Below, one piece after another: positions 18,472-27,911 of a DNA stretch of 52,075 nt. The DNA lies in assembly GCA_015065225.1 (NCBI GenBank), contig SVQR01000004.1, positions 1-52,075 of the forward strand. The letters run 5' to 3'. Under the pieces are notes generated by a model. It saw only the letters and a program-made list of their open reading frames with translations. It was not told the DNA's origin and searched no databases. A program made the position numbers and the translations under genes. This stretch comes from Oscillospiraceae bacterium. Lineage in GTDB: Bacteria > Bacillota > Clostridia > Oscillospirales > CAG-382. How positions within the stretch are numbered: the stretch's first letter is position 1; every line of letters begins with the position of its first letter.

Positions 18472-18500
18472 TTGACAATACACGCATACCATGCTATAAT
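18472..18500 (+). promoter_or_regulatory. Perfect sigma-A promoter of the GH2 gene
   Basis: TTGACA (18472-18477), 17 nt, TATAAT (18495-18500). A longer in-frame start at 18472 lies inside this promoter and is rejected. Confidence 0.85.
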
Positions 18501-18561
18501 AAAAACATATTTCCGCACAAATCGCTCATACAGCAAAAAAAGTTTTCACAAGGAGCCAAAA

Positions 18562-20868
18562 ATGAAACAAACAATAAACTTCAACGACAGCTGGCGTTTC
18601 CGCAGAGGCGCACTCCCCGACGTCAAGGTCCTTACAAAAGAACATACATACGGCGGAATAAAAACAGGCGAACTGCTTCCGCTTCTCAAGCTTGACGATG
18701 CTCCCCGATTCTTCAATGCCGTGACACTTCCTCATGACTATGTAATAGACGACACACCGAATAAGGAGAAAAATATCTCGGAAGGCTACCTCGAAGGAGA
18801 TGAGGCATGGTATCTCAAACGTTTCAAGCTTCCCGAAGAATATACCGACAAACAACTCTTTCTCCACTTCGAAGGCATCGCCATAGAATCCGAGATATAC
18901 CTCAACGGCACACTTCTTCGCCGCAACTTCAGCGCATATAACCCAATAACCGTGGATATAACGGACTTTGCACGTTTTGATAAAACAAACATCCTCGCCG
19001 TTCATGCAAAGCAAAGCAAACAGCCCGAAGGCTGGTGGTATCAGGGCGGCGGCATATATCGCGACATAAAGCTGATAGTCTCCGAAAAACTTTCATCGGA
19101 TATATTCGGAATATATGTAAAGCCTCAGAAATGCACAAGCTCCGATAAATGGAACGTAACTATCGAAACAACTCTCCGCAACGACAGCCTTAATGCCAAA
19201 ACAGCAAACGTAAAAAGCACGATCATAGACAAAAATAACGCAGAGATCACATCCGTAACATCAAGCTGTACCGTAGAGTTAAAGGATAAATATACCCTCA
19301 AGCAGTCCTGTACAGTCGAATCTCCGCTTCTCTGGGATGTTGATGCTCCCAATCTCTACACCCTCAGAACAGAAATATACGACGAAAGTGAAAAAGTCGA
19401 GGAAACATCTACCCGTTTCGGCTTCCGCACAATCCGCTTTGACGGCGAAAAAGGCTTCTTCCTCAATGATAAAAACATAAAGCTCAAAGGCTTCTGCGCC
19501 CACCAGGACTACGGCCTGACAGGCATATACCTCCCGAAACGCGTTGCAAAATACAGACTCGAACTTATGAAGCGTATGGGAGCAAACGCATACAGAAGCG
19601 CGCACAATCTTTCCGACGAGAACACCATGAACTTCTGCGACGAGATGGGCATCCTTGTATATGATGAAACAAGATACTTCTCCACATCTCCCGAAGCAAT
19701 GTCATATGTAAAGGATATGCTCCTTCGCGACAGAAATCACCCCTCGGTAATCCTCTGGTCGATCGGCAACGAGGAACTGATACAGCATCTTGACTATGGC
19801 CGCAGAATAGCCGAAACAATGACGGCTTACATTAAAAAACTTGATGACCGTCCGGTAACCGTGGCATGCCACAACAGCGGCGGCGTTGAGAACAACATAA
19901 TAACAAAGCCCGTTGACGTCGCAAGCATGAACTATTCTCTCCACCTGCACGAGCTTTTCCACAGTATCTACCCGGATAAAGCAATGATCCTTTCCGAAAG
20001 CTGTGCCCTGCAATCCTCAAGAGGCGTATTTTTCGGTGACGACGAAACAAGAAACCTCTTTGATGCAAGAGATCACGCAAAGCCCAATGCTTTCAACGGC
20101 TCAACGAGAACGGAAACATGGCGGCACGTCATGTCCTACGACTGGCTGTGCGGTATGTTCATCTGGGCAGGCATCGAACACAGAGGTGAGACATGGTATC
20201 CCAGGCTTTCATCACAGAGCGGACTTGTGGATCTGTACCTTCTTCCCAAGGAAGCATATTATCAGACTATGTCACAATACAGCGAGAAACCCATGATACA
20301 CATCTGTCCCTCAAGCTGGAACTTCAAAGGCATGGAGGGCACAAGCATCGACGTTGAAGTCTATACCAATTGCGACAATGCCGAACTGTTCCTCAACGGA
20401 AAACCCTTAGGTAAGCTTCTTTACAGAAACTACGAGCCATTGCACTGGGATATTCCCTTTGAAGCCGGCGAGCTTTGTGCGGTAGCATACGATGAAAACG
20501 GAACAGAGCTCTGCCGCGATACCATAAAAACAACAGACGCTCCCGTATCCTTAAAGCTCATACGCGAAACAGGTGCGGCATCAAACGACGGTACTGACAG
20601 CATTGTCTACACCTGCGTCTGCCTTGACAAAAACGGTCTTGAAGTACCGGATGCAGACCCGGAAGTACTGTTCACGGTATCGGGAGGCATACTTCTCGGC
20701 ACAGGCTCATCCGTCACCGACCACACCCCTCCGAGATGGAATATCAGAAAGATGTATGCGGGAAAGATAGCTCTCTGCGTACAGATTCCGAAGAATACCG
20801 AAAAAGTCACGGTCACAGCATCCTCCGGAACACTTCTCAAAGCAATAGACATAACAGAATTCAGATAA
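18562..20868 (+). CDS. Glycoside hydrolase family 2 (beta-galactosidase/beta-glucuronidase type)
   Basis: A 768-aa cytoplasmic enzyme; the start is set by AAGGAG 8 nt upstream. Domains in order: N-terminal jelly-roll sugar-binding domain (INFNDSWRFRRG, ...VTLPHDYVID, to about 175), Ig-like domain (about 180-290), TIM-barrel (about 295-560) with acid/base Glu404 in WSIGNEE and nucleophile Glu479 in MILSESCALQ, then C-terminal Ig-like domains as in the DUF4982-type GH2 group. It removes a beta-linked sugar (galactose, glucuronate or mannose) from the non-reducing end; the specificity cannot be read. Absence of a signal peptide means the oligosaccharide must be imported first. It has its own promoter, after the GH39-like gene. 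Confidence 0.92.
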   Translation: MKQTINFNDSWRFRRGALPDVKVLTKEHTYGGIKTGELLPLLKLDDAPRFFNAVTLPHDYVIDDTPNKEKNISEGYLEGDEAWYLKRFKLPEEYTDKQLFLHFEGIAIESEIYLNGTLLRRNFSAYNPITVDITDFARFDKTNILAVHAKQSKQPEGWWYQGGGIYRDIKLIVSEKLSSDIFGIYVKPQKCTSSDKWNVTIETTLRNDSLNAKTANVKSTIIDKNNAEITSVTSSCTVELKDKYTLKQSCTVESPLLWDVDAPNLYTLRTEIYDESEKVEETSTRFGFRTIRFDGEKGFFLNDKNIKLKGFCAHQDYGLTGIYLPKRVAKYRLELMKRMGANAYRSAHNLSDENTMNFCDEMGILVYDETRYFSTSPEAMSYVKDMLLRDRNHPSVILWSIGNEELIQHLDYGRRIAETMTAYIKKLDDRPVTVACHNSGGVENNIITKPVDVASMNYSLHLHELFHSIYPDKAMILSESCALQSSRGVFFGDDETRNLFDARDHAKPNAFNGSTRTETWRHVMSYDWLCGMFIWAGIEHRGETWYPRLSSQSGLVDLYLLPKEAYYQTMSQYSEKPMIHICPSSWNFKGMEGTSIDVEVYTNCDNAELFLNGKPLGKLLYRNYEPLHWDIPFEAGELCAVAYDENGTELCRDTIKTTDAPVSLKLIRETGAASNDGTDSIVYTCVCLDKNGLEVPDADPEVLFTVSGGILLGTGSSVTDHTPPRWNIRKMYAGKIALCVQIPKNTEKVTVTASSGTLLKAIDITEFR

Positions 20869-20874
20869 AAAAAC

Positions 20875-20923
20875 ATCTGCGCACGGCATCCCGTCAAGGG
20901 ACAGCAACGGCGCAGATTTTTTT
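20875..20923 (+). terminator. GH2 gene terminator
   Basis: ATCTGCGC/GCGCAGAT 8-bp outer stem, then TTTTTTT. Confidence 0.8.
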
Positions 20924-20925
20924 GC

Positions 20926-20961
20926 CAAAAAGCAAAAACACGGAAACAGAAGCTCCCGTGT
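20926..20961 (-). terminator. comEC terminator
   Basis: Minus strand ACACGG/CCGTGT stem (20961-20938), then TTTTGCTTTTT; it ends the convergent ComEC gene. Confidence 0.65.
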
Positions 20962-20992
20962 CTCATATTATTCCATTACATCCGGCTTTTTT

Positions 20993-23338
20993 CTATCTTT
21001 CAAGAAGTGCAGGTCTCCTGACAGGTATAGCCGAAGCTCCACCGACTTTTTTGTGAACGTGAGAAGAAACAAAAAGCTCTGCACCGGAGGTGTAACCGAA
21101 ATTGGCAGTTTCCTCCGCACCCCTGCAAAAATATATACATTTCCGCATTCCTTCCGAAGCCTTTGAAGCATAAGCCTCATCATAAGCCTCGGCAAAAACA
21201 ACGCTCACATCTTCAAACAAAACATTCACGCCTCTTTTATCGGCCGCCACCTTAAAGTCCGCCTTCCCTACGGAAAATCCGCTATTGTAAAAATCCAACG
21301 CAAATCCATCCTCCGAAAGCCCCTTAACAAGCTCAGCATACGCCTCTCTGTCCGCACCGACAGACGTGCAAAGCTCCCGTGAAGGCACAAGCACAGCTTC
21401 AACATCCTTGTTTCTTTCAAGATAACGGATATTGAACATCACCGAATCAATATCCGCAAATGCACTCGGCAGTACAACATAAACATTGTCGGTATCATAA
21501 TGCTGCACTCCGAGCGAACGGCGGATGATACTGTCAGAAGCAACACCCGAGGCATCGTCAAAAAATATCCTGTCATCCCCCGACATCACACACATATAAG
21601 GTCTTTGTCCGACAGTACAGTAATTCACACCGATATTGTTAAACTCAAAAAGAAAATACATAAAGCTGATACCGCTGTATACAAAATACATACACATCAG
21701 CGTAAGACATCCCACATCACGAAGCTTTCTCCTTCCGAGAAATACACAGCCTACCGTAAAAATGACATAAGCTATGAAAAAAACCACCAACACAATACTC
21801 TCCCGTGCGGGAATAACGGAAAAGGTAAAACTTCCCAAACGATCCGCCACCCAAATACAAAAACCGCACAAAGCGTTACAGATATCACCGAGAAAAGCAC
21901 ATACCGACACGACCACACCCGCCCACGGCAGAAGCGAAACAAGTGCAAGTATCAGCAAAAGTGCAAGCGTCGGCGTCATCACAGGCGTTACCAGAAGGTT
22001 GGAAATAAAGCTGACCGTGGAAAGCGTTCCGAAATTGTAAATACATATTGGCAAAGTAAAGCTCACGGCAGCAAGTGTAATAATCAGCGAGGTAAGAATG
22101 CCGCGAAGGACAGCATTCACCTTTCTGTCCTCAAGCATCCCGAACACAGGCAGAGCAACAAGTATGCCCAATGTGGACATGAACGACAACTGCATCCCCA
22201 CATCAAAAAGCGAGTATGGCGAAATAAGTATTATAAGCGCGCCCGCACAGAAAAGGGAAGAAACGGAATCGAATGTCCCTTTCCCGATAGTATAACCCTC
22301 CTCCGTCATATCTTTGCCGTTGTGGAATCTTCTCCTGTAAAACATGAATGCGGAATAAAGATTCATGAATATCAACATAAATCCCGCACGCATTATGGAC
22401 GGCGTAAAATCCGCAAACATCATATACAGGAACACAAGCCCACAACTCACCGTCTCCGCAAGCACAAACCTTCTTCTGAAATTCCTCTTGCCAAGACCTA
22501 AAAGCACAGATACCGTCATAAAGAGTATGGACAGATGAAGACCGGAAACGCTCAGAACATGAGAGATCCCCGCTGCCCTGAACATCTCCTTGATTCCCTT
22601 CCTCACACCGGATTTGTCGCCGAGAAGCATACACCTTGCAACAGCGGTTCTGTCGCCTGCATCATCCCCGATAAACCTTGTAAGATTTTCGGAAAGCCTG
22701 TCCCTCAGCCTGTCAATAATACCGGGAACTCCCTTTTCAATAAGCTTCATCCCACCGTTATGCTCGCATATCATAAAGATGTGCTTTGATCTAAGGTACT
22801 TCTCCTCTCCAAAGCCGCTCGCAGTCTCGACCTCAGGAAGGATAACCTTGCCGACAAGAGAAATAACATCCCCGTTTTCCGCAAAGTCATCTCCGAAACA
22901 GCTGAGCCTCAGCGAAGGGTATACCCCGAAAAGGCTGTCCGTACTTCTGCCGTCACAGGAAAGTATACTGCAATCGAAATTGCCGTAGGTATCACCGTAG
23001 GAATCAGTTCTGTCTATCCTCAGCACAAACTCATGCTCCGATCCGCCGTATTCCTCAATAAACCTTTGTGACGGATAATAATAAATACACCTTGCCGTCA
23101 CCGACCATAAAAGCCCCAGCGCAGAAGCAAGCATAACAGCTCCGACAGTTTTCAAAGCCTTCCGCCATGTTACCGTTCCGAGGATCAGAAGCACCGCCGC
23201 CGCGCAGAAATGCACCGCACCGAAAGCGATAACAGCACCGTCAAAGGCAAAAACCATACCAAAGAAGAAATAAAGTATAAACACCGCACAGTAAAGTGCG
23301 ACCTTATTCAATATCCTCGGCATATCCTTAATAACCAT
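20993..23338 (-). CDS. comEC: ComEC/Rec2-family DNA-uptake channel protein with degenerate C-terminal domain
   Basis: ComEC forms the inner-membrane channel for single-stranded DNA during transformation. The 781-aa protein has an N-terminal helical hairpin, a DUF4131/OB-like domain, and the core competence domain with the signature FRAAGISHVLSVSGLHLSILF, followed by many membrane helices (about 250-550). The C-terminal third should be a metallo-beta-lactamase-like nuclease, but the HxHxDH metal motif is absent: at its place reads 'VNYCTVGQRPYMCVMSGDDRIFFDD'. Later parts of the fold ('LFVSSHVHKK') are recognisable. It is probably a divergent ComEC with an inactive MBL domain. GGAGATATTT precedes the ATG. 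Confidence 0.82.
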   Translation of the reverse strand: MVIKDMPRILNKVALYCAVFILYFFFGMVFAFDGAVIAFGAVHFCAAAVLLILGTVTWRKALKTVGAVMLASALGLLWSVTARCIYYYPSQRFIEEYGGSEHEFVLRIDRTDSYGDTYGNFDCSILSCDGRSTDSLFGVYPSLRLSCFGDDFAENGDVISLVGKVILPEVETASGFGEEKYLRSKHIFMICEHNGGMKLIEKGVPGIIDRLRDRLSENLTRFIGDDAGDRTAVARCMLLGDKSGVRKGIKEMFRAAGISHVLSVSGLHLSILFMTVSVLLGLGKRNFRRRFVLAETVSCGLVFLYMMFADFTPSIMRAGFMLIFMNLYSAFMFYRRRFHNGKDMTEEGYTIGKGTFDSVSSLFCAGALIILISPYSLFDVGMQLSFMSTLGILVALPVFGMLEDRKVNAVLRGILTSLIITLAAVSFTLPICIYNFGTLSTVSFISNLLVTPVMTPTLALLLILALVSLLPWAGVVVSVCAFLGDICNALCGFCIWVADRLGSFTFSVIPARESIVLVVFFIAYVIFTVGCVFLGRRKLRDVGCLTLMCMYFVYSGISFMYFLFEFNNIGVNYCTVGQRPYMCVMSGDDRIFFDDASGVASDSIIRRSLGVQHYDTDNVYVVLPSAFADIDSVMFNIRYLERNKDVEAVLVPSRELCTSVGADREAYAELVKGLSEDGFALDFYNSGFSVGKADFKVAADKRGVNVLFEDVSVVFAEAYDEAYASKASEGMRKCIYFCRGAEETANFGYTSGAELFVSSHVHKKVGGASAIPVRRPALLER

Positions 23339-23451
23339 AAATATCTCCGATCAGAGATCCCGCCGCAGCATCCGCAAAGCCCTGCAGGATCAGATTACTG
23401 ACCATATTTTACCACCATCCGTCAAAAAAAGCAATACTTTTGCAAAATGCG

Positions 23452-23487
23452 ACAAAAAAACCTCCCGACAGCCAATGCCATCGGGAA
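23452..23487 (-). terminator. Terminator of the DUF4091 gene
   Basis: Minus strand TTCCCGATGGC...GTCGGGAGG hairpin (23487-23461), then TTTTTTTG. Confidence 0.75.
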
Positions 23488-23498
23488 GCAATAAACCA

Positions 23499-25244
23499 TT
23501 ATTCGCAGAGCTTTGAAAGCACAAATTCCATAAGTGCCTCATAATCCTTATCATCAACAGTCATGAGCTTTTCCCTGTCCGCAGGAACCATAGAGAATCT
23601 CGCGGTAAACATCTTTCCGTGCTCCTTCTCGCGAAGAACGTATGAATAAGCCTCTTCCGCCACCTCTCTGCCCTTCTTCTCTTTCAGATCCTCAAGCATA
23701 TCAAACATTTCAATGCCCCATAAAAGAGCCTTGTAACGAAGAGTAAGCATCGGCTTTCCGCTTGCGGAAGGATAAACAAAGCAGGTATCTCCCGCCGCCC
23801 AGTCGCTGGGATGATAACGTATATCCTTTCTGGGATCATCAGGCCAGCAGGTGTACGCCCATCTCAGAAGTCCGTCAAGATCAAGGAATGAGGTCACAAC
23901 GCCCAGGAATATCGACTCACAAAGCCTGCTCCTGATATAAGTGTTCGGGAACATCGGCCAGCAGCATATGTAGTGAAGGAATCTCTTGTCCGGTCTCTCC
24001 TTCTTCATTTTTATGAGAACATCATGAAGATCGCACGCAGTCGGAAGCGCAGGCGCAACATCAAGTATATCCTCGCCGAATTCCTCAATAAACTCAACAT
24101 GATTCACCGCCGCCTTGTACTTAAATGCGGGAGCTATACTCTTGATATGTGATATCGCCACCCTGAAAGCATCAATATCCACAGGCTCGTCAGCCGCAAC
24201 TCTCACCTTGCCTATCTGACCTGTCTTTACAAAATACTGTTCAAGAGAAGAAATATAAGCATCTATCTCACTCATCTCTCTCATATACTTGTAACTGCCG
24301 TCAGCCTTGTCAAGATATCTTATCCTGAGGTTATCAAAACACTCCGGGCAAGGTCTGTGCGGAGCGGTAACATTGATAAAACCGTAAATGCTTATCTCAC
24401 GGTCAATACCGTACCTTGCACAAAGATCAATATACCTTTGCATAACGGAATAATCATAAGTAAAGCTTCCGTCATTTTCCTTACACACACCAATAATGGA
24501 ATACTCAAAAAGACTCGATTCAACACCCCTCTCCTTGTGACAGTTCTGACCGTACCACGGCACCTCCGTCGCAACAACAGTCACAGCCCTCTGTCCGAGA
24601 TGTGCAAGACTCTTCACAACATCCTCAAGAATACCGAAATGCTCATCACTCCATATCTTAACATCGCATCTGTTTGCAATAATGGAAGAATGTTGCCAGA
24701 GATCAATATAAAACTTTGATTCACTTCTGTCCGGAAGCACATATTCCCAAACATTTATCCTGACGGTAAGCTCACCCTCAAGCACCTCATCCTCAAACAG
24801 CCTGTGTGACCATAGCCTTACTTTGCCCTCATAGCATCCCGGCTTTATATCTTTTGGAAGCTCCGCCTCACAAAAGACCTGTGCACAGTCATCCCTACGG
24901 ATAAGAGCATAATCCTGACCGAGAATAAGCTCGCCCTTCCTGAAATAATCATCATCCACCATAGTGCCGACGATATTCATCTTCACATCTATCGGGAATT
25001 CCGCAGAAACACGAAGTTTTAGAGTGTCCTCCCAATTGCAGAAGCAGTCACTGTCCCCAACATTCAGAAGATAATCTTCTTTCACAATACCTATAAGCGC
25101 ATTGAAAGCCGCCTTGCAGTTTCTCGGCGAATTAACCACCAGCTCGGAAGTGTAATCCTCAGGCCTCGCAGGTGTCTTAAAATGATCTGTCCTTCCGTTG
25201 CAAACCTTAAATGTTCTCGGTGCCGCAGTAAAAATATATCCCAT
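23499..25244 (-). CDS. DUF4091-type (glycoside-hydrolase-like) protein
   Basis: A 581-aa cytoplasmic protein. The N-terminal ~165 residues form beta-sandwich-like sequence (...GCYEGKVRLW...). The rest is a TIM-barrel-like domain with the features I associate with DUF4091 proteins: LPDRSESKFYIDLWQH, an RVAADEP segment, and a C-terminal GLLRWAYTCWPDDPRKD...DWAAGDTCFVYPS...LRYKALLWGIEMFDML. DUF4091 proteins are carbohydrate-active-enzyme relatives of unsettled activity. AAAAGGAGATATTATT precedes the ATG. It follows the transporter gene by 101 nt and has its own promoter. Confidence 0.75.
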   Translation of the reverse strand: MGYIFTAAPRTFKVCNGRTDHFKTPARPEDYTSELVVNSPRNCKAAFNALIGIVKEDYLLNVGDSDCFCNWEDTLKLRVSAEFPIDVKMNIVGTMVDDDYFRKGELILGQDYALIRRDDCAQVFCEAELPKDIKPGCYEGKVRLWSHRLFEDEVLEGELTVRINVWEYVLPDRSESKFYIDLWQHSSIIANRCDVKIWSDEHFGILEDVVKSLAHLGQRAVTVVATEVPWYGQNCHKERGVESSLFEYSIIGVCKENDGSFTYDYSVMQRYIDLCARYGIDREISIYGFINVTAPHRPCPECFDNLRIRYLDKADGSYKYMREMSEIDAYISSLEQYFVKTGQIGKVRVAADEPVDIDAFRVAISHIKSIAPAFKYKAAVNHVEFIEEFGEDILDVAPALPTACDLHDVLIKMKKERPDKRFLHYICCWPMFPNTYIRSRLCESIFLGVVTSFLDLDGLLRWAYTCWPDDPRKDIRYHPSDWAAGDTCFVYPSASGKPMLTLRYKALLWGIEMFDMLEDLKEKKGREVAEEAYSYVLREKEHGKMFTARFSMVPADREKLMTVDDKDYEALMEFVLSKLCE

Positions 25245-25284
25245 AATAATATCTCCTTTTTTTATAAAAGCAAATATGCATCTT

Positions 25285-25313
25285 ATGATACCATATATCC
25301 GATTATTCGTAAA
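25285..25313 (-). promoter_or_regulatory. Promoter of the DUF4091 gene
   Basis: Minus strand TTTACG (25313-25308), 17 nt, TATCAT (25290-25285). Confidence 0.45.
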
Positions 25314-25345
25314 GAATCAATGTTTCACTTTTTGTATAAAAACAT

Positions 25346-26221
25346 TCACTCCTTCTGTCCGAACGTCACAAGCCATGTACCGACCATCATCACCGCAAGA
25401 CCTACACCGAAAGTCACCGTCAGGCTCTCGGAAAGCACCGCAAATGATAAAGCCGCACCTATAAAAGGAGCAACAGCATAATAAGCACTTGTCCTTGCCG
25501 CACCAAGTCCTCTCTGTGCATATATGTAAAAAACAATACTCAGTCCGTATGCCACAAATCCGAGCAAAAGCGCAGGGATCACAAACCTCACCCCCGGCAA
25601 ACTCTCACCGGAAACTATCGCAGTAATAAAAGCACCCAGTCCGGAAAATATCCCCTTTATCACCACAATAACGATAGGATCCTTATTTGACAAAGACCTT
25701 GTACAGTTATTCTCAAATCCCCAGCAAACGCAGGCGAGGATAACAAACAAAGAGCCTCTTGAAAAGCTGAATGCAGAAACATCCTCAAAGGAAAGTATCA
25801 TGCTCGATAACGTCACAAGCAGAATACCCGCCCACAGCCTTCTGCCGATCTTCTCACGGAACAGCACAAAAGCGATAAGACTTGTCGCAACTATCTCGAA
25901 ATTGTTGAGAAGCGACGCATTCGCTGCCGAGGACTCCATAAGTCCCATCATAAGAAACACAGGTGCAGCAATGTCCAAAAATATCATCCCAAGAACATAC
26001 GGCATATCACGCCTTTCTAACTTTTCACCGCCATCCCGCTTCCCAAAACACAGCTTTTTCACATTCAGAACAATAAATGTGCCAACGCCCGCACCGAGAT
26101 AAAGCATCGCCGCCATCATCCGAGGCTCAACACCGGTCAGCAGTATCTTTGAAAAAGGCGCATTCAAAGCATACAACGCCGCCGCAAGAACGGCACAAAT
26201 AATATATTTAATACTTTTCAT
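25346..26221 (-). CDS. EamA/DMT-superfamily membrane transporter
   Basis: A 291-aa integral membrane protein with ten predicted helices in two EamA repeats (first about 1-140, second about 150-288). The first starts IICAVLAAALYALNAPFSKILL and carries 'FLMMGLMESSAANASLLNNFEIVATSLIAF'; the second carries 'VCWGFENNCTRSLSNKDPI' and 'YAVAPFIGAALSFAVLSESLT'. DMT transporters export or import small metabolites and amino acids; the substrate is unknown. It is 9 nt downstream of the phosphatase gene, so it is probably in the same operon. Confidence 0.88.
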   Translation of the reverse strand: MKSIKYIICAVLAAALYALNAPFSKILLTGVEPRMMAAMLYLGAGVGTFIVLNVKKLCFGKRDGGEKLERRDMPYVLGMIFLDIAAPVFLMMGLMESSAANASLLNNFEIVATSLIAFVLFREKIGRRLWAGILLVTLSSMILSFEDVSAFSFSRGSLFVILACVCWGFENNCTRSLSNKDPIVIVVIKGIFSGLGAFITAIVSGESLPGVRFVIPALLLGFVAYGLSIVFYIYAQRGLGAARTSAYYAVAPFIGAALSFAVLSESLTVTFGVGLAVMMVGTWLVTFGQKE

Positions 26222-26230
26222 GTTTATCTC

Positions 26231-26944
26231 TCAAAAACCTATCTCCACAACATACGGTCTGTGATCCGAAACCACCATCTCCGGAATATCCGCAGAAATC
26301 ACCTCAACATCCTTCGATACAAAAATATAATCTATCTTCATGTAAGGCTTATCCGACGGAAAACTGAATTTCGGCACATCAAACATCTCTGCCGTATCCT
26401 TCATTCTCTCTCTTATCGGAGAAAGCACTTCATTTTCCGGACGAACATTGAAATCCCCCATAAGAATACACTTCTCATCCTCAAGATTTTCAAGTACAAC
26501 CTTCACCGCATTTTCCTGCTCATCGGGATTAAGTCCAAAATGTATAACAAGCACCGTAAGTCCGTTTTCAAGCACCGCCTTAATTAAGCATCTCGGCTCA
26601 TAATAACCGTCATACCTTCTCGGCACAGGATCGGGAACAGGTATCGTTTCGGCACTCACAACAGACACATCCGACAAAAATCCGTTTCCGTAAGGATCAC
26701 ATCCCCCAACATCAAAAGCCTTGGCAAAATAATGCTCCCCAAGCCCCGAAAGCCGTGACAGTACACCGACCTGATCCTCATAATCGGCACTTACACCCTT
26801 GTTCCTCATCTCCTGAAGTCCCACAATGTCCGCACCGCACTTTCTTATCGCATCGGCAAATAACGGAAAATCTATCCTGTGCGTGAGAAAATTCTCACAA
26901 TGCTGAGTGTTGAAACTCATTATCTTCAAAGTGTTTTTCTTCAT
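26231..26944 (-). CDS. Endonuclease/exonuclease/phosphatase family protein
   Basis: A 237-aa cytoplasmic protein with the full EEP set of motifs: SFNTQHCEN (Asn), IVGLQEM (catalytic Glu), the HFGLNPDE stretch, GDFNVRPE (Asp/Asn), IDYIFVSKD and SDHRPYVVEI (Asp/His). These metal-dependent enzymes cleave phosphodiesters in DNA, RNA, nucleotides or lipids; this short single-domain type is not assignable to a substrate. AAAGGCG precedes the ATG. It is first in an operon with the DMT transporter. Confidence 0.85.
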   Translation of the reverse strand: MKKNTLKIMSFNTQHCENFLTHRIDFPLFADAIRKCGADIVGLQEMRNKGVSADYEDQVGVLSRLSGLGEHYFAKAFDVGGCDPYGNGFLSDVSVVSAETIPVPDPVPRRYDGYYEPRCLIKAVLENGLTVLVIHFGLNPDEQENAVKVVLENLEDEKCILMGDFNVRPENEVLSPIRERMKDTAEMFDVPKFSFPSDKPYMKIDYIFVSKDVEVISADIPEMVVSDHRPYVVEIGF

Positions 26945-27096
26945 ATGCGTCGCCTTTCATTTCTAATAATAAAAAACATTCTGCCATCTCGGTACCGATA
27001 CATACATAAAATCCCGCACGACCGTTGGACTTACACTAAAACCGTTTTCATGCTTTGATTGACATTCCTGATTATTTTTATCATCTGATCATATTA

Positions 27097-27624
27097 TTAC
27101 AATAATAACTTATCCTTCAACAGTTGTTCCGTAATTTCAACATTTTCATCGACACTCCTTGTTCCATCAAGCTTTATCACAGTACATTCGAGCATCTCCA
27201 TCCATTTTTCAATCTTCTCTGTTGTACGCAACAAAGCAAACTCATGAAATCTCCTCTGTTGCTCATACATATCTCCGCCGGGCAAAACTCTTTCGCCAAA
27301 CCTTTTACGGTCACGTTCTTTTATTCTGGAAAGACGAATACCGACAGGCGCAGACAGATATATCACACAATCATACATTGAATTTATCCGCTCACTAAGA
27401 TCACCGCGTGTGGCTATCATTACAACATTCTTATGACATCTGAGATAAGAAATAATGTATTCCTTCGCTTCATCCTCTGTGCGGCTCTTTGAGAAAGGAA
27501 TTTCCGACTCGAAAAAATAATAATCTTCATCATTCAGGAAATCATATTTCAATCTGTCGGCAAGCCTCATTCCAAGTGTAGTTTTACCGCTGCCGTTGAG
27601 ACCGCATATCAGGATAACGCTCAT
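27097..27624 (-). CDS. P-loop nucleotide kinase-like ATPase
   Basis: A 175-aa cytoplasmic protein. Walker A GLNGSGKTT lies at residues 8-16. The NDEDYYFF, MIATRGDLSE (Walker B-like region) and lid-type RIKERDRKRFG segments make it a member of the adenylate/shikimate/gluconate kinase-like group. The substrate is not identifiable. AAGGAG precedes the ATG, and it is monocistronic with its own promoter. Confidence 0.7.
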   Translation of the reverse strand: MSVILICGLNGSGKTTLGMRLADRLKYDFLNDEDYYFFESEIPFSKSRTEDEAKEYIISYLRCHKNVVMIATRGDLSERINSMYDCVIYLSAPVGIRLSRIKERDRKRFGERVLPGGDMYEQQRRFHEFALLRTTEKIEKWMEMLECTVIKLDGTRSVDENVEITEQLLKDKLLL

Positions 27625-27691
27625 CTGTCTTGCTCCTTATACCTACCATAATTACCGAAATGGTATAACTACATTATAATCCGTCCGAGTA

Positions 27692-27720
27692 ATTATATCA
27701 TATATCTCCGCAAATATCAA
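27692..27720 (-). promoter_or_regulatory. Promoter of the P-loop kinase gene
   Basis: Minus strand TTGATA (27720-27715), 17 nt, TATAAT (27697-27692). The -10 is embedded in TATAATTACTCGG, also found at the pseudokinase promoter. Confidence 0.7.
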
Positions 27721-27833
27721 CCAAAACCCAAAAACAAATCATAACAATACCATATATTGTGCAAAAAAGCATCCCGTCAAAACCCGATAAGTATACAATT
27801 ATCATGAAATTTGTAATAATTTTCGCATACCTA

Positions 27834-27862
27834 TTGCATTCTTAAATAAAATAGTGTATAAT
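27834..27862 (+). promoter_or_regulatory. fba promoter
   Basis: TTGCAT (27834-27839), 17 nt, TATAAT (27857-27862), about 50 nt before the ATG. Confidence 0.75.
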
Positions 27863-27911
27863 AAATCTGTATGTTAAATCCCAAACAAACAAAAAACGGA
27901 GGATATCAAAA

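Larger units (their letters stand above)
27625..27911. other. 287-base divergent intergenic region
   Basis: It holds the minus-strand promoter of the P-loop kinase gene and the plus-strand promoter of fba, separated by AT-rich DNA with no further visible gene. Confidence 0.6.

Noticed and set aside
17862..18536. 224-aa minus-strand frame
   Set aside because: Antisense of the GH39-like gene and runs through its terminator.
21500..22501. 333-aa basic plus-strand frame
   Set aside because: Antisense of comEC, with Lys/His/Thr-rich composition and no start signals.
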